A DNA stretch of 64,000 nucleotides from Algoriphagus aquimarinus (GCF_007997215.1 NZ_VORW01000013.1:52969-116968), one strand, 5' to 3'. Shown: positions 16,479 through 26,549, counted from the first letter of the stretch. The notes: a model not told the origin generated them from the sequence alone. Program-made: numbers and translations.

Positions 16479-17261
16479 ATGAAAACCATTCTATTCACTC
16501 TCCTTACTTTTTTGGTAGCCAGTTCTACCTCCTTTGCTCAGAAGTCTTTTCATAAGAATAAAGTAATCGCTCACCGTGGTGCCTGGAAAGCTCAGGCAAA
16601 TCCACAGAATTCTATTGCTTCTCTCAAAGAAGCTGTGAAGCTAGGCTGTGAAGGTTCTGAGTTTGATGTCTGGATGACGTCCGATGGAGTTTTGGTGGTA
16701 AATCACGATGCGGATTTCGAAGGAATGGAAATCGAAACCTCTACCTACAAAGAGCTTTTGACCAAAAAACATGAAAATGGAGAGAAGCTCTCAACGGTAG
16801 AAGAATACCTAAAAGCAGGCAAAAAACAGAAAGGAACAAAGTTGATTTTCGAGATCAAGCCTTCCAAAATCTCTGTGGAGAGAAGTAAAGAAGTGGCTGA
16901 AAAGTCTGTACTAGCTGTGAAGAAAATGAAAGCACAGAAGTGGGTGGATTACATCACTTTCAGTTACGAAGGAGGTTTGAAAGCAATAGAAATGGATCCA
17001 AAAGCGAATGTGGCTTACCTCACAGGAGACAAAACACCTGCAGAACTGAAGGAAGCTGGATTCTTCGGCTTCGACTACAATATCAATTTGCTGAAAAAGA
17101 ATCCTCAGTGGATCAAGGAAGCTAAAGAGCTTGGCTTGACAGTGAATGCCTGGACGGTAAATTCTGCTGAAGATTTGATTTGGTTTCTAGATCAAAATCC
17201 AGATTTCATCACTACTGATGAGCCCGAGTTACTTTTTAAAATTATTAAGGACCGGGAGTAA
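16479..17261 (+). CDS. Glycerophosphodiester phosphodiesterase, exported
   Basis: About 260 residues with a signal peptide (MKTILFTLLTFLVASSTSFA). The GDPD barrel follows at once: H32-R33 in IAHRGAWKA, the metal ligands E61 and D63 in GSEFDVWM, H76 in VVNHDADF, and FEIKPSK. It hydrolyses glycerophosphodiesters to glycerol 3-phosphate and an alcohol, here in the periplasm or outside the cell. An in-frame TTG at 16455 would add MTYFKPYL, but the ATG at 16479 gives a cleaner signal peptide. It appears to be monocistronic and converges with cydB. Confidence 0.9.
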   Translation: MKTILFTLLTFLVASSTSFAQKSFHKNKVIAHRGAWKAQANPQNSIASLKEAVKLGCEGSEFDVWMTSDGVLVVNHDADFEGMEIETSTYKELLTKKHENGEKLSTVEEYLKAGKKQKGTKLIFEIKPSKISVERSKEVAEKSVLAVKKMKAQKWVDYITFSYEGGLKAIEMDPKANVAYLTGDKTPAELKEAGFFGFDYNINLLKKNPQWIKEAKELGLTVNAWTVNSAEDLIWFLDQNPDFITTDEPELLFKIIKDRE

Positions 17262-17270
17262 ATTTGATTT

Positions 17271-18281
17271 TCAGAGTTCAGCTGGTCTTCGCTGAAAGCT
17301 ATAAATAAGATAAAAGAGGGATGGAAGAATCAGCAAACTTCCGAGAAGCAACGCCCAACCCAATGTTTCGATTGGAAGTCCCATCGCGGCTGAGTTGAAA
17401 AGACTGAGGTTTTCACCTGATTTGACAATGATAAAATCAGGGAAGTAGTGATAGCCAAATGAGCCTAAAATCAGTGTAATCTGAAAACCAGCCAAGAGCC
17501 GACAAATGGTTTTATGTCCAGTTCGGAGATATTTCCAGAGAATGACTAGGCATACCGTAGCCAAAATCAAAAAGCTCAAGCTGACCCAATCGGTAAATCG
17601 CTCTTTGGTCAGACTCAATCCATCTATCTCCGCAGCAAGAAAAACCAGACCACCAGAAATGAAGGTCAGGAAAGTCAAAACCTTGGCTCGCTGAATAAAC
17701 AGCGCCTTGATAGCTTCATCCTCCACCTCGCCTATTAAAAACACAGCTGCCAAAAATCCACAAATCGCCACAGTAAAAATCCCCACGGAAATACTGAATA
17801 AATGTAGCCAGGATCCTATGTAAGCAGAATAGAAATCCGGTGCATTTGGGTCTATTTGTCCCGAAACCATAGCTCCCGCAATCACCCCTAAGAAAAACGG
17901 CGTGATAAAACTGGAATAGGTGAAAATCAAATTATAAACCCGCTGCATGTCATCCTTCACCGCATCGTAATGACGAAAAATAAAGGCTGTTCCTCTACCG
18001 ATAATCCCCAACAACATCAGCACAAGCGGAATATGCAAGTGCACAGAAAGCATGGTGTAAATAGGCGGAAATCCGACAAATAGAATCACAATCGCGATAA
18101 TTAACCACATGTGATTTGCTTCCCAGATGGGCCCGATGGTAGAGTAAGTAATCGTCCGAACTTTCTCCCGCACAGCTCCGGGAGTAATCAACTCCACTAT
18201 TCCAGCACCAAAATCAGCACCTCCAAGAAGCAAATACATCAGTATCGCAAGGCAGAGAAAAGCAATCACTACATACAGCAT
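17271..18281 (-). CDS. cydB: Cytochrome bd ubiquinol oxidase subunit II
   Basis: A 336-residue protein with eight or nine membrane helices. The start MLYVVIAFLCLAILMYLLLG, then GGADFGAGIVEL and GPIWEANHMWLI, are CydB hallmarks. It pairs with CydA to form a quinol oxidase that reduces O2 with high affinity and conserves energy through vectorial proton chemistry rather than pumping. The gene lies 11 bp after cydA. No cydX-like peptide was noticed between cydB and the convergent phosphodiesterase gene. Confidence 0.93.
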   Translation of the reverse strand: MLYVVIAFLCLAILMYLLLGGADFGAGIVELITPGAVREKVRTITYSTIGPIWEANHMWLIIAIVILFVGFPPIYTMLSVHLHIPLVLMLLGIIGRGTAFIFRHYDAVKDDMQRVYNLIFTYSSFITPFFLGVIAGAMVSGQIDPNAPDFYSAYIGSWLHLFSISVGIFTVAICGFLAAVFLIGEVEDEAIKALFIQRAKVLTFLTFISGGLVFLAAEIDGLSLTKERFTDWVSLSFLILATVCLVILWKYLRTGHKTICRLLAGFQITLILGSFGYHYFPDFIIVKSGENLSLFNSAAMGLPIETLGWALLLGSLLILPSLFYLIYSFQRRPAEL

Positions 18282-18292
18282 ATCGGTAGAAT

Positions 18293-19633
18293 TTAATGTT
18301 GGGTGGAAGATTGATTTACTATGGGCTGTTCGCCTTCCATGTTTGGCAGACTTTTGATTTGCCTATAGAGCAAAAAACTCACTATAGCCGAAAGAGAAAC
18401 ATAAACAGCAGTGAAAATCATAAAGGAAACCTGTATCCCGGGAATTGGAGTCAGCGCATCTTTTGTTTTCATAAAACCATAGATAATCCACGGTTGTCTA
18501 CCCAATTCTGTCACTGTCCAGCCTGCCTCCACGGCCATGAATCCTAGTGGTGTAGCTAATACAAATAGCCAGAGAAACCAGCGTTTTTCCTGCCAGTATT
18601 CCTTTTTCCAAGTAGAAAAGAAATACAAAACACTCAAGCCCATCATAATCATACCCAAGCCAACCATGATCTGGAAGGCAAAATGAGTGATCATAACAGG
18701 TGGCTGCTCATCCTCTGGGAATTGATCCAGGCCTATCACTTCTTTTTCAAAATCACCGTGTGCCAAAAAACTCAGTGCGCCTGGGATTTTAATTCCATAA
18801 TTCACTTCCTTATTCTCCACATCCGGAATTCCCCCTATCAAAAGAGAAGCACTTTTTGAAGTTTCAAAATGCGCTTCCATCGCAGCTAGCTTGGCGGGCT
18901 GTCGCACGGCAATATCCTTAGCAGAAATATCTCCGGAAATAGGCTGCAGCAAGGCAGCAATACCTCCATAAACTATCGCGATTCGAAAAGCCTTCCAGTG
19001 AAACACCTTGTTTTTGCCATTGATTAGCATCAGCGCGTGAATTCCCGCGACTGCAAATCCTGTAGCTGCAAAAGCAGCCAGTGACATATGCAGCGCCTGG
19101 GTAAACCAAGCGTCGTTGAAAAGTGCGGCGATTGGATCGATATTAATGTACTTCCCATCTACATAATCAAAACCTGTGGGGCTATTCATCCAGCCATTTG
19201 CAGCTACCACCAGAATACCGGAAGCCAAACCACTTAATCCGACTACAACTCCAGTAAACCAGTGAAACCACTTATTGAACCTATCCCAGCCATATAGATA
19301 AAAACCTAGCGCGATTGCCTCAATGAAAAAAGCTGTTCCTTCCAGCGAAAATGGCATTCCGAAAATCGGCCCGGCATAAAGCATAAACTCCGGCCAAAGC
19401 AATCCCAACTCAAAGGAAAGCATGGTACCGGAAACAGCACCGGTCACAAAGAAAATCGCAACGCCCCTGCTCCAGGCCTTGGTCAATTCTTTCTGATGAT
19501 AATCGTTGGTTTTTAGGTATTTGTAGTGGGAAGTCGCCATAAAAAACGGCATCACCATCCCGATACAAGCAAAAATAATGTGGAAGGCCATAGAGAGGGC
19601 CATCTGTGAACGTGCTGCTATAAGATCATCCAT
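18293..19633 (-). CDS. cydA: Cytochrome bd ubiquinol oxidase subunit I
   Basis: A 446-residue membrane protein. H18 in MALSMAFHIIFA is the haem b595 ligand, and the GRQPW motif lies at 378-382 in TELGRQPWIIYG. The length and the short stretch between helices 6 and 7 (containing DQFPEDEQPPVMITHFAFQ) indicate the short Q-loop type, not the long E. coli type. Subunit I carries haems b558, b595 and d and the quinol site. It forms an operon with cydB. Together with the cbb3 locus at 54.8-63.3 kb it gives this chromosome two high-affinity oxidases. Confidence 0.93.
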   Translation of the reverse strand: MDDLIAARSQMALSMAFHIIFACIGMVMPFFMATSHYKYLKTNDYHQKELTKAWSRGVAIFFVTGAVSGTMLSFELGLLWPEFMLYAGPIFGMPFSLEGTAFFIEAIALGFYLYGWDRFNKWFHWFTGVVVGLSGLASGILVVAANGWMNSPTGFDYVDGKYINIDPIAALFNDAWFTQALHMSLAAFAATGFAVAGIHALMLINGKNKVFHWKAFRIAIVYGGIAALLQPISGDISAKDIAVRQPAKLAAMEAHFETSKSASLLIGGIPDVENKEVNYGIKIPGALSFLAHGDFEKEVIGLDQFPEDEQPPVMITHFAFQIMVGLGMIMMGLSVLYFFSTWKKEYWQEKRWFLWLFVLATPLGFMAVEAGWTVTELGRQPWIIYGFMKTKDALTPIPGIQVSFMIFTAVYVSLSAIVSFLLYRQIKSLPNMEGEQPIVNQSSTQH

Positions 19634-20005
19634 TTATTCGATAGAAATTTAGGTCGTCGACTGTGCACTTATGAAGAGGTAAAAATAGCCCCAAAAGATC
19701 AGGAATAAAGGATAAATCCACTTTAATAGACTATAATCATCAAGCTCAGAATTCGATAAATAAGCTATTAGCACTTTAGTCATAATAGATCTCCGCCCCA
19801 TCGGTCGATCAATGGTCAATTTTAATTTATAGCTTCACTTCGCTCAGCTTGACTGAATTAATCATCATCCTATAATAAAATTTTTCAGTAAACCACCTGC
19901 GCTCTCTGCGTGTCCTTCGTGCCCTCCGCGGTTAAAAAGCTCTTTAATTTCCACATACCTAGCTATTTCCCTAGATGTGAATGGAATTGAATCTATTTTT
20001 GACGT
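19634..20005. other. Intergenic region between divergent cydA and ubiA-like genes
   Basis: There is no gene in these 372 bases. About 19898-19939 is an inverted copy of the GCGGAGG...CGCAGAG repeat family; the rest is AT-rich. The promoter for the prenyltransferase is at its right end; no convincing cydA promoter was found. Confidence 0.5.
19994..20001 (+). promoter_or_regulatory. Putative -7 element (TATTTTTG) directly before the prenyltransferase start
   Basis: This is a full match to TAnnTTTG that ends only 4 bp before the ATG at 20006. If used, transcription would start at or next to the start codon, giving a leaderless message. Confidence 0.4.
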
Positions 20006-20878
20006 ATGAACACCCTAACTGTGGACAGAACGATTTCCATCCGAGGACTTTTTCGGATCAGCAGACCAATCAATCTACTGATGGTGGGGTTCGCGCAGTT
20101 AATGACGGCTTATTTTTTGGTCAGAACCACCAATTCAGGCCTGCCAGTCTTCCAAGACTACAAGCTCTATTTGATCGTGATTTCTACGATTTTGATCACC
20201 GCAGCTGGCTACATGATTAATGATTATTACGATGTGAAAATCGACTATGTCAATCGACCGCAGAATGTAGTGGTAGGCAAAGGCATCAAGAGACGCGTCG
20301 TTATTTTACTTCACACCATTCTGAATTTCACGGCAATCGGCCTGGGATATCTTGTCAGCCCCACCATCGCTTTAATCAATTTCGGTGCGGCATTTTTACT
20401 TTGGGTGTATAGCAACCAACTTAAACGAGAGCCATTCATAGGAAATTTTACAGTAGCCTTACTCACAGGCGTTTCCATCTACCTGATTGGTTTTTACTTT
20501 CAAAAATCAGAGCTCCTAGTACTTACTTACTCCATTTTTGCTTTCTTCCTCAATCTTATTCGGGAGATCATCAAAGACATAGAAGATCGACAGGGAGATA
20601 GAAAACACGGTTGTCGGACATTGCCGATTGTAATCGGTTTTCGCAGAACAAAGGCAGTTATTTTCCTGATTGCTGGAGTGTTTGTTTGTGCTATTCTGAT
20701 CGTAATGTTCAAGCTAGATCGTCCAATTATTTTCTATTATTTCGGAGGATTGGGAATATTTTTCATGTACTTCATGTACAGAATCTATGTGGCTGATCGC
20801 AAAGACCATTTCACACAATTAAGTGCAATTGCTAAAGTATTGATGTTGGTGGGGACGCTGAGCATGGGGCTTTTATAA
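20006..20878 (+). CDS. UbiA-family prenyltransferase (geranylgeranylglycerol-phosphate type)
   Basis: A 290-residue protein with eight or nine membrane helices and both aspartate motifs of the UbiA superfamily: NDYYDVKIDYVNRP (72-85) and KDIEDRQGDRKHG (about 190-202). The second motif and overall layout resemble the Bacteroidota proteins named geranylgeranylglycerol-phosphate geranylgeranyltransferase, although that activity is rarely shown. It transfers a prenyl chain to an acceptor; the product could be a lipid or quinone precursor. No quinone genes are nearby. About twelve extra residues precede the usual family start, and the promoter lies right at the ATG. Confidence 0.8.
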   Translation: MNTLTVDRTISIRGLFRISRPINLLMVGFAQLMTAYFLVRTTNSGLPVFQDYKLYLIVISTILITAAGYMINDYYDVKIDYVNRPQNVVVGKGIKRRVVILLHTILNFTAIGLGYLVSPTIALINFGAAFLLWVYSNQLKREPFIGNFTVALLTGVSIYLIGFYFQKSELLVLTYSIFAFFLNLIREIIKDIEDRQGDRKHGCRTLPIVIGFRRTKAVIFLIAGVFVCAILIVMFKLDRPIIFYYFGGLGIFFMYFMYRIYVADRKDHFTQLSAIAKVLMLVGTLSMGLL

Positions 20879-20954
20879 CTTCATTATTCTACATTCAGCA
20901 TTCCACTATCATTATTGAACAGATCTATTAGGAGACAAACCCCTCTCCCATATT

Positions 20955-21674
20955 TCAACTTCGATCTTTTCTTAAGAGTATATAATAAAGAGTTAAGCGA
21001 TTTGAAATGATTTTCCTTTCAAAGTCATAAGACTCTCCGTAAAGCGTATAGTCATTACTAATCGATGAAAAATTATGACTCCTAGTAAAGGAAAATCCCA
21101 GTCTCCAATACTCCAATGAGAATCCATATTGATAATTAGTATGGTATTTTTTTGGGATAGTCTCTACCGCATTCAATGCATCCACTATTTCTTGTGTCCA
21201 ATCAATTCCATCAGGAATTTCTTCAAATTGAGGGGTTGAAGAAAAACTGATCACTGGAACTATTGCCCCAATCACATTGAATTTCAAACGATTTATATCG
21301 AAAACTTTAAACGAAGCTCCAATAGGTATCTCTAAGTTTTTACTCACAAAGGATGTTACCTTTCTAGAGTTAAAAGGTAACCCTTGAAGTGGCGCAGTCA
21401 CAATTATTGTTGCATAAGATTTAAAGTACTGAGCTCCGATGGTTGCTTGAAAATTTTTACCAAGTGAATGGGCATATTGAACATAAGGCATCAATCTAGG
21501 TTCTTCAGCATACAAATTCCCTTCAAATACCGACAAAGTATCTATCTGAATGTAAGAGTTATTGAATTTCTCTTCGCTTGAAACTATTCCAAACCCTACT
21601 TTTAATTCCTGACTACAGGCCAATAAAGGAATCAGGAATACAAACACAAAAAACAACGAAAATCTATAAATCAT
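20955..21674 (-). CDS. Uncharacterised exported protein, probable outer-membrane barrel
   Basis: A 239-residue protein with a signal peptide (ending near FLIPLLACSQ; a possible lipoprotein). The mature part has alternating strands with aromatic ends (MPYVQYAHSLG, FQATIGAQYFKSYA, YQYGFSLEYWRLGFSFTRSH, RLTLYYILL), as in small 8-10-stranded porin-like barrels. I do not recognise a family. It appears to be a single gene, converging with the prenyltransferase. A weak promoter (TTG, 16 bp, TATCTAAT on the minus strand) precedes it. Its role is unknown. Confidence 0.6.
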   Translation of the reverse strand: MIYRFSLFFVFVFLIPLLACSQELKVGFGIVSSEEKFNNSYIQIDTLSVFEGNLYAEEPRLMPYVQYAHSLGKNFQATIGAQYFKSYATIIVTAPLQGLPFNSRKVTSFVSKNLEIPIGASFKVFDINRLKFNVIGAIVPVISFSSTPQFEEIPDGIDWTQEIVDALNAVETIPKKYHTNYQYGFSLEYWRLGFSFTRSHNFSSISNDYTLYGESYDFERKIISNRLTLYYILLRKDRS

Positions 21675-22000
21675 AAATAAAAGAATTGAAAGACAATTAG
21701 ATAGGTTTTACGCTAGCACCAATACTCAATATGAGCTAAGAATAGTGAGTATAAAAGAATACCAGCAATCTTAACTTTAAAAATTAAGCTAATGATTTTT
21801 TCAAAAGAACTAACCAAATAATATAATAGGTGTTTTGTTCATTTCATTCCCCCATAAAAAGAGTTGATTACTATTTCAGAGAATATTGAATGAAGAATGA
21901 GAAATAATGAATGAAGAAGTTCGCACCATAAACTGTACTTCCTCGTTCATTTTTAGCTATTCCACCCCATCTTGCCTATTTTCAGGCAAATTTTTCAATC
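21675..22000. other. Intergenic region upstream of proB
   Basis: These 326 AT-rich bases lie between divergent genes, and no gene is seen. The right end has an inverted repeat just before proB; a GAATGA-type direct repetition (about 21885-21920) belongs to the low-complexity spacer sequence common in this window. Confidence 0.5.
21972..21989. promoter_or_regulatory. 6-bp inverted repeat immediately before proB
   Basis: TTGCCT and AGGCAA flank a 6-bp loop, followed by ATTTTTC, 12 bp before the proB ATG. It could be an operator or a short 5' UTR hairpin; it is short enough to be chance. Confidence 0.25.
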
Positions 22001-23083
22001 ATGCTAGACAGCAAATTACTTGTAATCAAGATCGGGTCAAATGTCCTGACTCAGGAAAACGGACTTCCTGATGTGGAGCGTATGGAGAAACTTGTGGCTC
22101 AAATCCAGTATTTGACTTCACTTGGAAAGAAAGTAGTGTTGGTGAGCTCAGGTGCAGTAGCGTTTGGGAGACAGGCCATTCCACTTCCAGAGAAACTCAA
22201 TCCTGTGATCAAAAAGCAAATTTGGGCTTCAACAGGACAAATCCGCCTGATCAATCAATACCAAAACTTCTTCGAAAAGCATAAGCAGCCCGTTGCTCAG
22301 ATCCTGGTGACCAAGGAGGATTTTCGTGACAGAAAGCATTTCCTGAACATGAAGAACTGTGTGCAAGCCTTGCTTTCACAGGGTATTTTACCCATCATCA
22401 ATGAAAATGATACGGTCACGATCACCGAGTTGATGTTCACGGATAATGATGAACTGGCAAGCCTTGCCGCTGCGATGATCAATGCAGACACGATGATGTT
22501 ACTGACAAATGTGGACGGGATTTTCACTGGAAACCCCTCTGATCCAAGTTCGGAACTCATAGAAAAAGTATCTTCCAGCATGCCAGAAGTGTCTAATTAT
22601 ATTTCTGCTTCCAAGTCATCCTTCGGGCGCGGTGGCATGCTCACTAAATACGCGATGGCCAAGAAATCGGCTGATCTCGGCATTCAAGTGATTATTGCCA
22701 ATGGCAAGCGAGAGAATGTCTTGGAAGAGTTTGCTGACAAAAGCTTGCGATGCACTTGGTTTGAACCTCAAAAAGCAAAGCACGGCGCGAAGAAATGGCT
22801 AGCTCACGGCGAACAGTATTACGTGGGCGAAGTCACCATCAATGAGGGTGCAAAAAGCTCGCTAACTGCCGAAGTGATTCGTAGTCTCTTGCCGATAGGA
22901 ATTATTAAACTCGAAGGAGAGTTCTCCAAGGGAGATATCTTGCTGATTCGCGATGAGTCAGGACACAAAATCGGTCTGGGTCGTGCGGAATATTCTTCCA
23001 AAGTAGCCAATGAAAGGATTGGCCAAAAGAACCAAAAAGCATTAATCCATTACGATTACCTATATATTTTCGATCATGACTGA
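22001..23083 (+). CDS. proB: Glutamate 5-kinase
   Basis: A 360-residue enzyme of the amino acid kinase family: [13 protein letters not shown] (K10) at the start, [12 protein letters not shown] for the glutamate site, [17 protein letters not shown] in the middle and [21 protein letters not shown]-terminal PUA domain (about 265-360) is present. It phosphorylates glutamate, the first step of proline synthesis, and is normally inhibited by proline. Its end overlaps the proA start by 8 bp. An inverted repeat lies directly upstream. Confidence 0.95.
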   Translation: MLDSKLLVIKIGSNVLTQENGLPDVERMEKLVAQIQYLTSLGKKVVLVSSGAVAFGRQAIPLPEKLNPVIKKQIWASTGQIRLINQYQNFFEKHKQPVAQILVTKEDFRDRKHFLNMKNCVQALLSQGILPIINENDTVTITELMFTDNDELASLAAAMINADTMMLLTNVDGIFTGNPSDPSSELIEKVSSSMPEVSNYISASKSSFGRGGMLTKYAMAKKSADLGIQVIIANGKRENVLEEFADKSLRCTWFEPQKAKHGAKKWLAHGEQYYVGEVTINEGAKSSLTAEVIRSLLPIGIIKLEGEFSKGDILLIRDESGHKIGLGRAEYSSKVANERIGQKNQKALIHYDYLYIFDHD

Positions 23084-24317
23084 GTACCAACATATATTTG
23101 AAGGAGTAAAAAAAGGAGCTAGAAAACTGACTGGACTCAGCAATGAGAAAGTCAATCAAGTCCTGCATAACCTGGCGATTTTAGCGGTGGAAAACACCTA
23201 TTTTCTCCTAGAAGAAAACCAAAAAGATCTGGATCGAATGGATCAGGACAATCCTATGTACGATAGGCTTTTGCTGACAGAAGAGCGAATCCAAAATATC
23301 GCTGGGGAAATCATCCAAGTGAGCGCTTTACCAAGTCCTTTGCATCATGTGCTGGAGAGCAAAACCCTAGAAAACGGGCTTTCTCTTGAGAAAACTACTG
23401 TACCTCTCGGCGTGATTGGAATTATCTACGAGGCTAGGCCAAATGTAACTTTTGATGTATTCACTCTGGCTCTGAAATCCGGTAACGGACTGGTGTTGAA
23501 AGGCGGTTCTGATGCAGATTACTCCAATCGCGCGATCATGAGCTTGATTCATCAAGTCTTGGAGAATAATGATTTGCCTACTTCAGCATTCCAACTTTTG
23601 CCTGCCGATCGAGCAGCCACTAAAGCACTTTTGGAAGCAGTTGGCTTTGTGGATGTGATTATTCCACGTGGTTCTCAGGGATTGATCAATTTCGTGAGAG
23701 AAAATGCAAAAGTGCCTGTGATAGAAACAGGGGCAGGAATCGTGCATACTTATGTGGATGAATCTGCGGATTTGGAAAAGGCTAAGGAAATCATCTTCAA
23801 TGCCAAAACCCGTAGGCCTAGCGTCTGCAACTCTCTTGATTGCCTCGTGATTCATGAAAGTCACTTACCTGTCTTAAATGACTTAATCCAACCTATGCTG
23901 GAAAGAAAGGTTCAGGTTTATGCGGATGAGAAAGCCTATGAAGCTTTGAATTCCAGTGAACTGATTTCAAAAGCTGATGAATCACATTTCGGAACAGAAT
24001 TTCTCGGACTCAAACTAGCTATCAAAACCGTAGCAAATCTGGATGAGGCACTGGATCATATTGAAGCCTATTCGTCCAAGCATTCTGAGGCGATTGTAGC
24101 AGAAAATCAGGAAACCATTGATCGATTCCTGCTAGAAGTAGATGCTGCGGCTGTTTACGCAAATGCATCCACAGCATTCACGGACGGCGCACAATTCGGA
24201 CTTGGAGCCGAAATCGGCATCAGCACTCAGAAACTCCACGCTCGTGGCCCAATGGCTCTAAAAGAACTATGTAGCTATAAGTGGATTGTGAGAGGAAATG
24301 GGCAGGTTAGAAGTTAG
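23076..24317 (+). CDS. proA: Glutamate-5-semialdehyde dehydrogenase (gamma-glutamyl phosphate reductase)
   Basis: A 413-residue enzyme. The catalytic cysteine is C251 in [12 protein letters not shown]; the NADP-binding part contains [18 protein letters not shown] and [13 protein letters not shown]. The C-terminal [19 protein letters not shown] is the family signature. It reduces glutamyl 5-phosphate to glutamate semialdehyde, the second step of proline synthesis. It is translationally coupled to proB by an 8-bp overlap. No proC is present in the window. Confidence 0.95.
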   Translation: MTEYQHIFEGVKKGARKLTGLSNEKVNQVLHNLAILAVENTYFLLEENQKDLDRMDQDNPMYDRLLLTEERIQNIAGEIIQVSALPSPLHHVLESKTLENGLSLEKTTVPLGVIGIIYEARPNVTFDVFTLALKSGNGLVLKGGSDADYSNRAIMSLIHQVLENNDLPTSAFQLLPADRAATKALLEAVGFVDVIIPRGSQGLINFVRENAKVPVIETGAGIVHTYVDESADLEKAKEIIFNAKTRRPSVCNSLDCLVIHESHLPVLNDLIQPMLERKVQVYADEKAYEALNSSELISKADESHFGTEFLGLKLAIKTVANLDEALDHIEAYSSKHSEAIVAENQETIDRFLLEVDAAAVYANASTAFTDGAQFGLGAEIGISTQKLHARGPMALKELCSYKWIVRGNGQVRS

Positions 24318-24603
24318 TTGTCAGTAATCAGTTTGCAATGATCAGTTTGCAGTTTGTCACCCTGAGCGGAGTCGAAGGGCCAACCCAAAATTCGCTGCGC
24401 CTCCCGTACAGCTGTCGGGAGCGCCGCCGCTAGAGACTTTAAAAACAAGCTGCACCTTCGCGCCTCCGGTAGCTATCGGGAGCGGGAGAATTCAGAATTT
24501 GAATTTTAAAACCTTCGAGGTTAGAAAAAAACCTCAAAGGTTATCTACCTATACGGGAGATATGCCTTAATTTCGCATCAACCCACCAAAATCGCATATT
24601 CCC
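24318..24603. repeat. Intergenic repeats: CCCGATA-type palindromes and a CCCTGAGCGGAG element
   Basis: A CACCCTGAGCGGAGTCGAAG element lies at 24358, and two GC-rich near-palindromes centred on AGCT lie at 24401-24421 and 24464-24482. The latter share the CCCG(A)TA...TATCGGG pattern with the palindrome at 16107-16124. An AACCT...AGGTT double hairpin follows at 24509-24542. No gene is seen. Confidence 0.65.
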
Positions 24604-25161
24604 TTGAAACGTCTCGCAATCTTAGCCTCTGGATCTGGCAGTAATGCTGAAAAGATCATAGAGCATTTTCAGAATTCCGAAATAGCAGAAATTGCACTTG
24701 TTGCCTCCAACAAGGCTGAAGCTTTTGTGCTGGAGCGGGCAAAGAAATTCGGCGTTCCTACTTTTACTTTTTCCCGAAAGGAAATGGACGCAGGTGTTTT
24801 ACTGGAGAAATTACAGGAAGAAAACATCGATTGGGTGATTCTAGCAGGTTTTTTACTCAAAATCCCAGTTGAGTTGACGAGAGCTTTCCCTGATAGAATG
24901 GTGAATATTCATCCGGCACTTTTGCCAAAATACGGAGGAAAAGGAATGTATGGAAGCTTCGTCCATGAAGCTGTAAAAGCTGCTGGAGACGCCGAGACAG
25001 GCATCACCATTCATCTGGTCAATGAGAATTACGACGAAGGAAGAATAGTTTTCCAAGCCTCCACCCCAGTCACTTCAGAGGACACTCCAGAGTCCATCGC
25101 AGAAAAAGTGCATGCCTTGGAGCACAAGCACTTTCCTGAGGTGATTGAAGGATTGTTGTAA
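24604..25161 (+). CDS. purN: Phosphoribosylglycinamide formyltransferase (GART)
   Basis: A 185-residue enzyme of purine synthesis that formylates GAR with 10-formyl-tetrahydrofolate. It begins with the GAR-binding motif LAILASGSGSNAEKII, has the catalytic N-x-H in VNIHPALLPKYGG (about 100-112) and the catalytic aspartate in ENYDEGRIVFQ. The first possible start is a TTG at 24604; no ATG exists upstream in frame, and the protein aligns with family starts from this residue. It is alone here, with no other pur gene nearby. A weak -7 box (TAATTTCG) lies about 33 bp upstream. Confidence 0.93.
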   Translation: MKRLAILASGSGSNAEKIIEHFQNSEIAEIALVASNKAEAFVLERAKKFGVPTFTFSRKEMDAGVLLEKLQEENIDWVILAGFLLKIPVELTRAFPDRMVNIHPALLPKYGGKGMYGSFVHEAVKAAGDAETGITIHLVNENYDEGRIVFQASTPVTSEDTPESIAEKVHALEHKHFPEVIEGLL

Positions 25162-25218
25162 TAACCGACTTACAAGTCCATAGCAAGGATTCTTTTCGGG
25201 ATTTTTAAATCTGCGTTT

Positions 25219-26391
25219 TTACGCCGTCTTTTCCCGTGTAATTTTATCCACTACCAAAGCGATGGCGCCATCACCAGTCACGTTGCAAGCTGTGCCAAAA
25301 CTATCCATGGCAATATAAAGAGCGATCATCAAACCGATCATTTCCTCACTGAATCCAAGCATGGATTGCAGTACTCCAATCGCCGCCATAATCGCTCCTC
25401 CAGGCACTCCAGGAGCAGCTACCATCGCGACACCCAGCATAAAAATAAATCCGACAAACATCCCAAAGTCATAAGGAACGCCTTCCAGAATCATCAAAGC
25501 CATGGCACATGCCGTGATTTTCATAATACTTCCAGAAAGGTGAATCGTAGCACAAAGCGGAATCACAAAACCAGCAACCTTTGGAGAAACTCCATTCTTT
25601 TCTGTCTGCTCCAAAGTAACCGGGATCGTCGCTGCAGAGGACTGCGTTCCCAATGCTGTGAAATAAGCCGGCATCATGGTAGCCAACAGTTTAAATGGGT
25701 TCTTCTTCACTATCGCACCTGTGATCACATACTGCAGGATCAACAGAAAAATATGCATCGCGAAGATCACCCCGATGATATTGAGGAATACAGAAAGGAT
25801 AGAATAGACCTGTCCGCTGTAAGCCATATTTGCAAAAATCCCTAAAATAAAAATCGGCAAAAGTGGTACGATTACATTCTCGATCACCTGCATGATGATT
25901 GTCTCAAAATTCTTCACCACTTTTTTCAACATGGAATTTTCCTGATAGGAAAGTCCCAAGCCAATCACAAAAGCAAGTACCAAAGCTGACATCACATCGA
26001 TCACAGCAGGGATAGTAATGCTGAAATAAGGAATTAGATCCTTTCCCCCCTCAGTGATTTCCGCAGCTTCATTCACATGAGAAGCTAATAAGGAAGGGAA
26101 AATAGTAGAGGAAGTGAAATAGCTCATAAACCCAGAGAATAACGTGGATCCATAAGCGATAGCTGCAGTGATGAGTAACATTTTACCAGCACCTTTTCCT
26201 AGGTCAGAAATGGCCGGCATAATCAGCCCAAGGATGATCAAAGGAATCACAAAGTTGAGGAATTGGCCAAAAAACGCATTGAACGTAGCAAAAATCCTGT
26301 TGATAGATTCTGGTAGGTAAAGGCCGAAAACTATACCCAAAACGATGGCTACAAAAACTTTGAAAAGAAGATTGGAGAATAATTGCTTCAT
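25219..26391 (-). CDS. Dicarboxylate/amino acid:cation symporter (DAACS family)
   Basis: A 390-residue transporter with eight helices and two re-entrant loops. Hairpin 1 contains ALGTQSSAATIPVTLEQTEK with the serine-rich motif; hairpin 2 contains GVPGGAIMAAIGVLQSM; helix 8 has MDSFGTACNVTGDGAIALVV. These are signatures of the glutamate/aspartate/serine symporters driven by Na+ or H+. The substrate (glutamate, dicarboxylate or serine/threonine) cannot be fixed from sequence alone. It is monocistronic, with a TATCTTAG-like promoter box about 60 bp upstream. Confidence 0.9.
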   Translation of the reverse strand: MKQLFSNLLFKVFVAIVLGIVFGLYLPESINRIFATFNAFFGQFLNFVIPLIILGLIMPAISDLGKGAGKMLLITAAIAYGSTLFSGFMSYFTSSTIFPSLLASHVNEAAEITEGGKDLIPYFSITIPAVIDVMSALVLAFVIGLGLSYQENSMLKKVVKNFETIIMQVIENVIVPLLPIFILGIFANMAYSGQVYSILSVFLNIIGVIFAMHIFLLILQYVITGAIVKKNPFKLLATMMPAYFTALGTQSSAATIPVTLEQTEKNGVSPKVAGFVIPLCATIHLSGSIMKITACAMALMILEGVPYDFGMFVGFIFMLGVAMVAAPGVPGGAIMAAIGVLQSMLGFSEEMIGLMIALYIAMDSFGTACNVTGDGAIALVVDKITREKTA

Positions 26392-26520
26392 ATTTTAACT
26401 GGAATTCTGACTTTTTACAAGCTATTTACCCTTACTGGATATGATTTTGCTAAGATAGAAGGAAAGCAGTCTTTCAGCCTAAAGGCCGGCGAATTATTAA
26501 CAGCTTTACTACTTCTTCCC

Positions 26521-26528
26521 TACCTTTG
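26521..26528 (+). promoter_or_regulatory. Putative -7 element (TACCTTTG) of the DUF4924 gene
   Basis: A full match to TAnnTTTG, 21 bp before the ATG at 26550. No TTG was seen at the -33 position. Confidence 0.45.
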
Positions 26529-26549
26529 CCGATCTAAAACCCAGTACAA

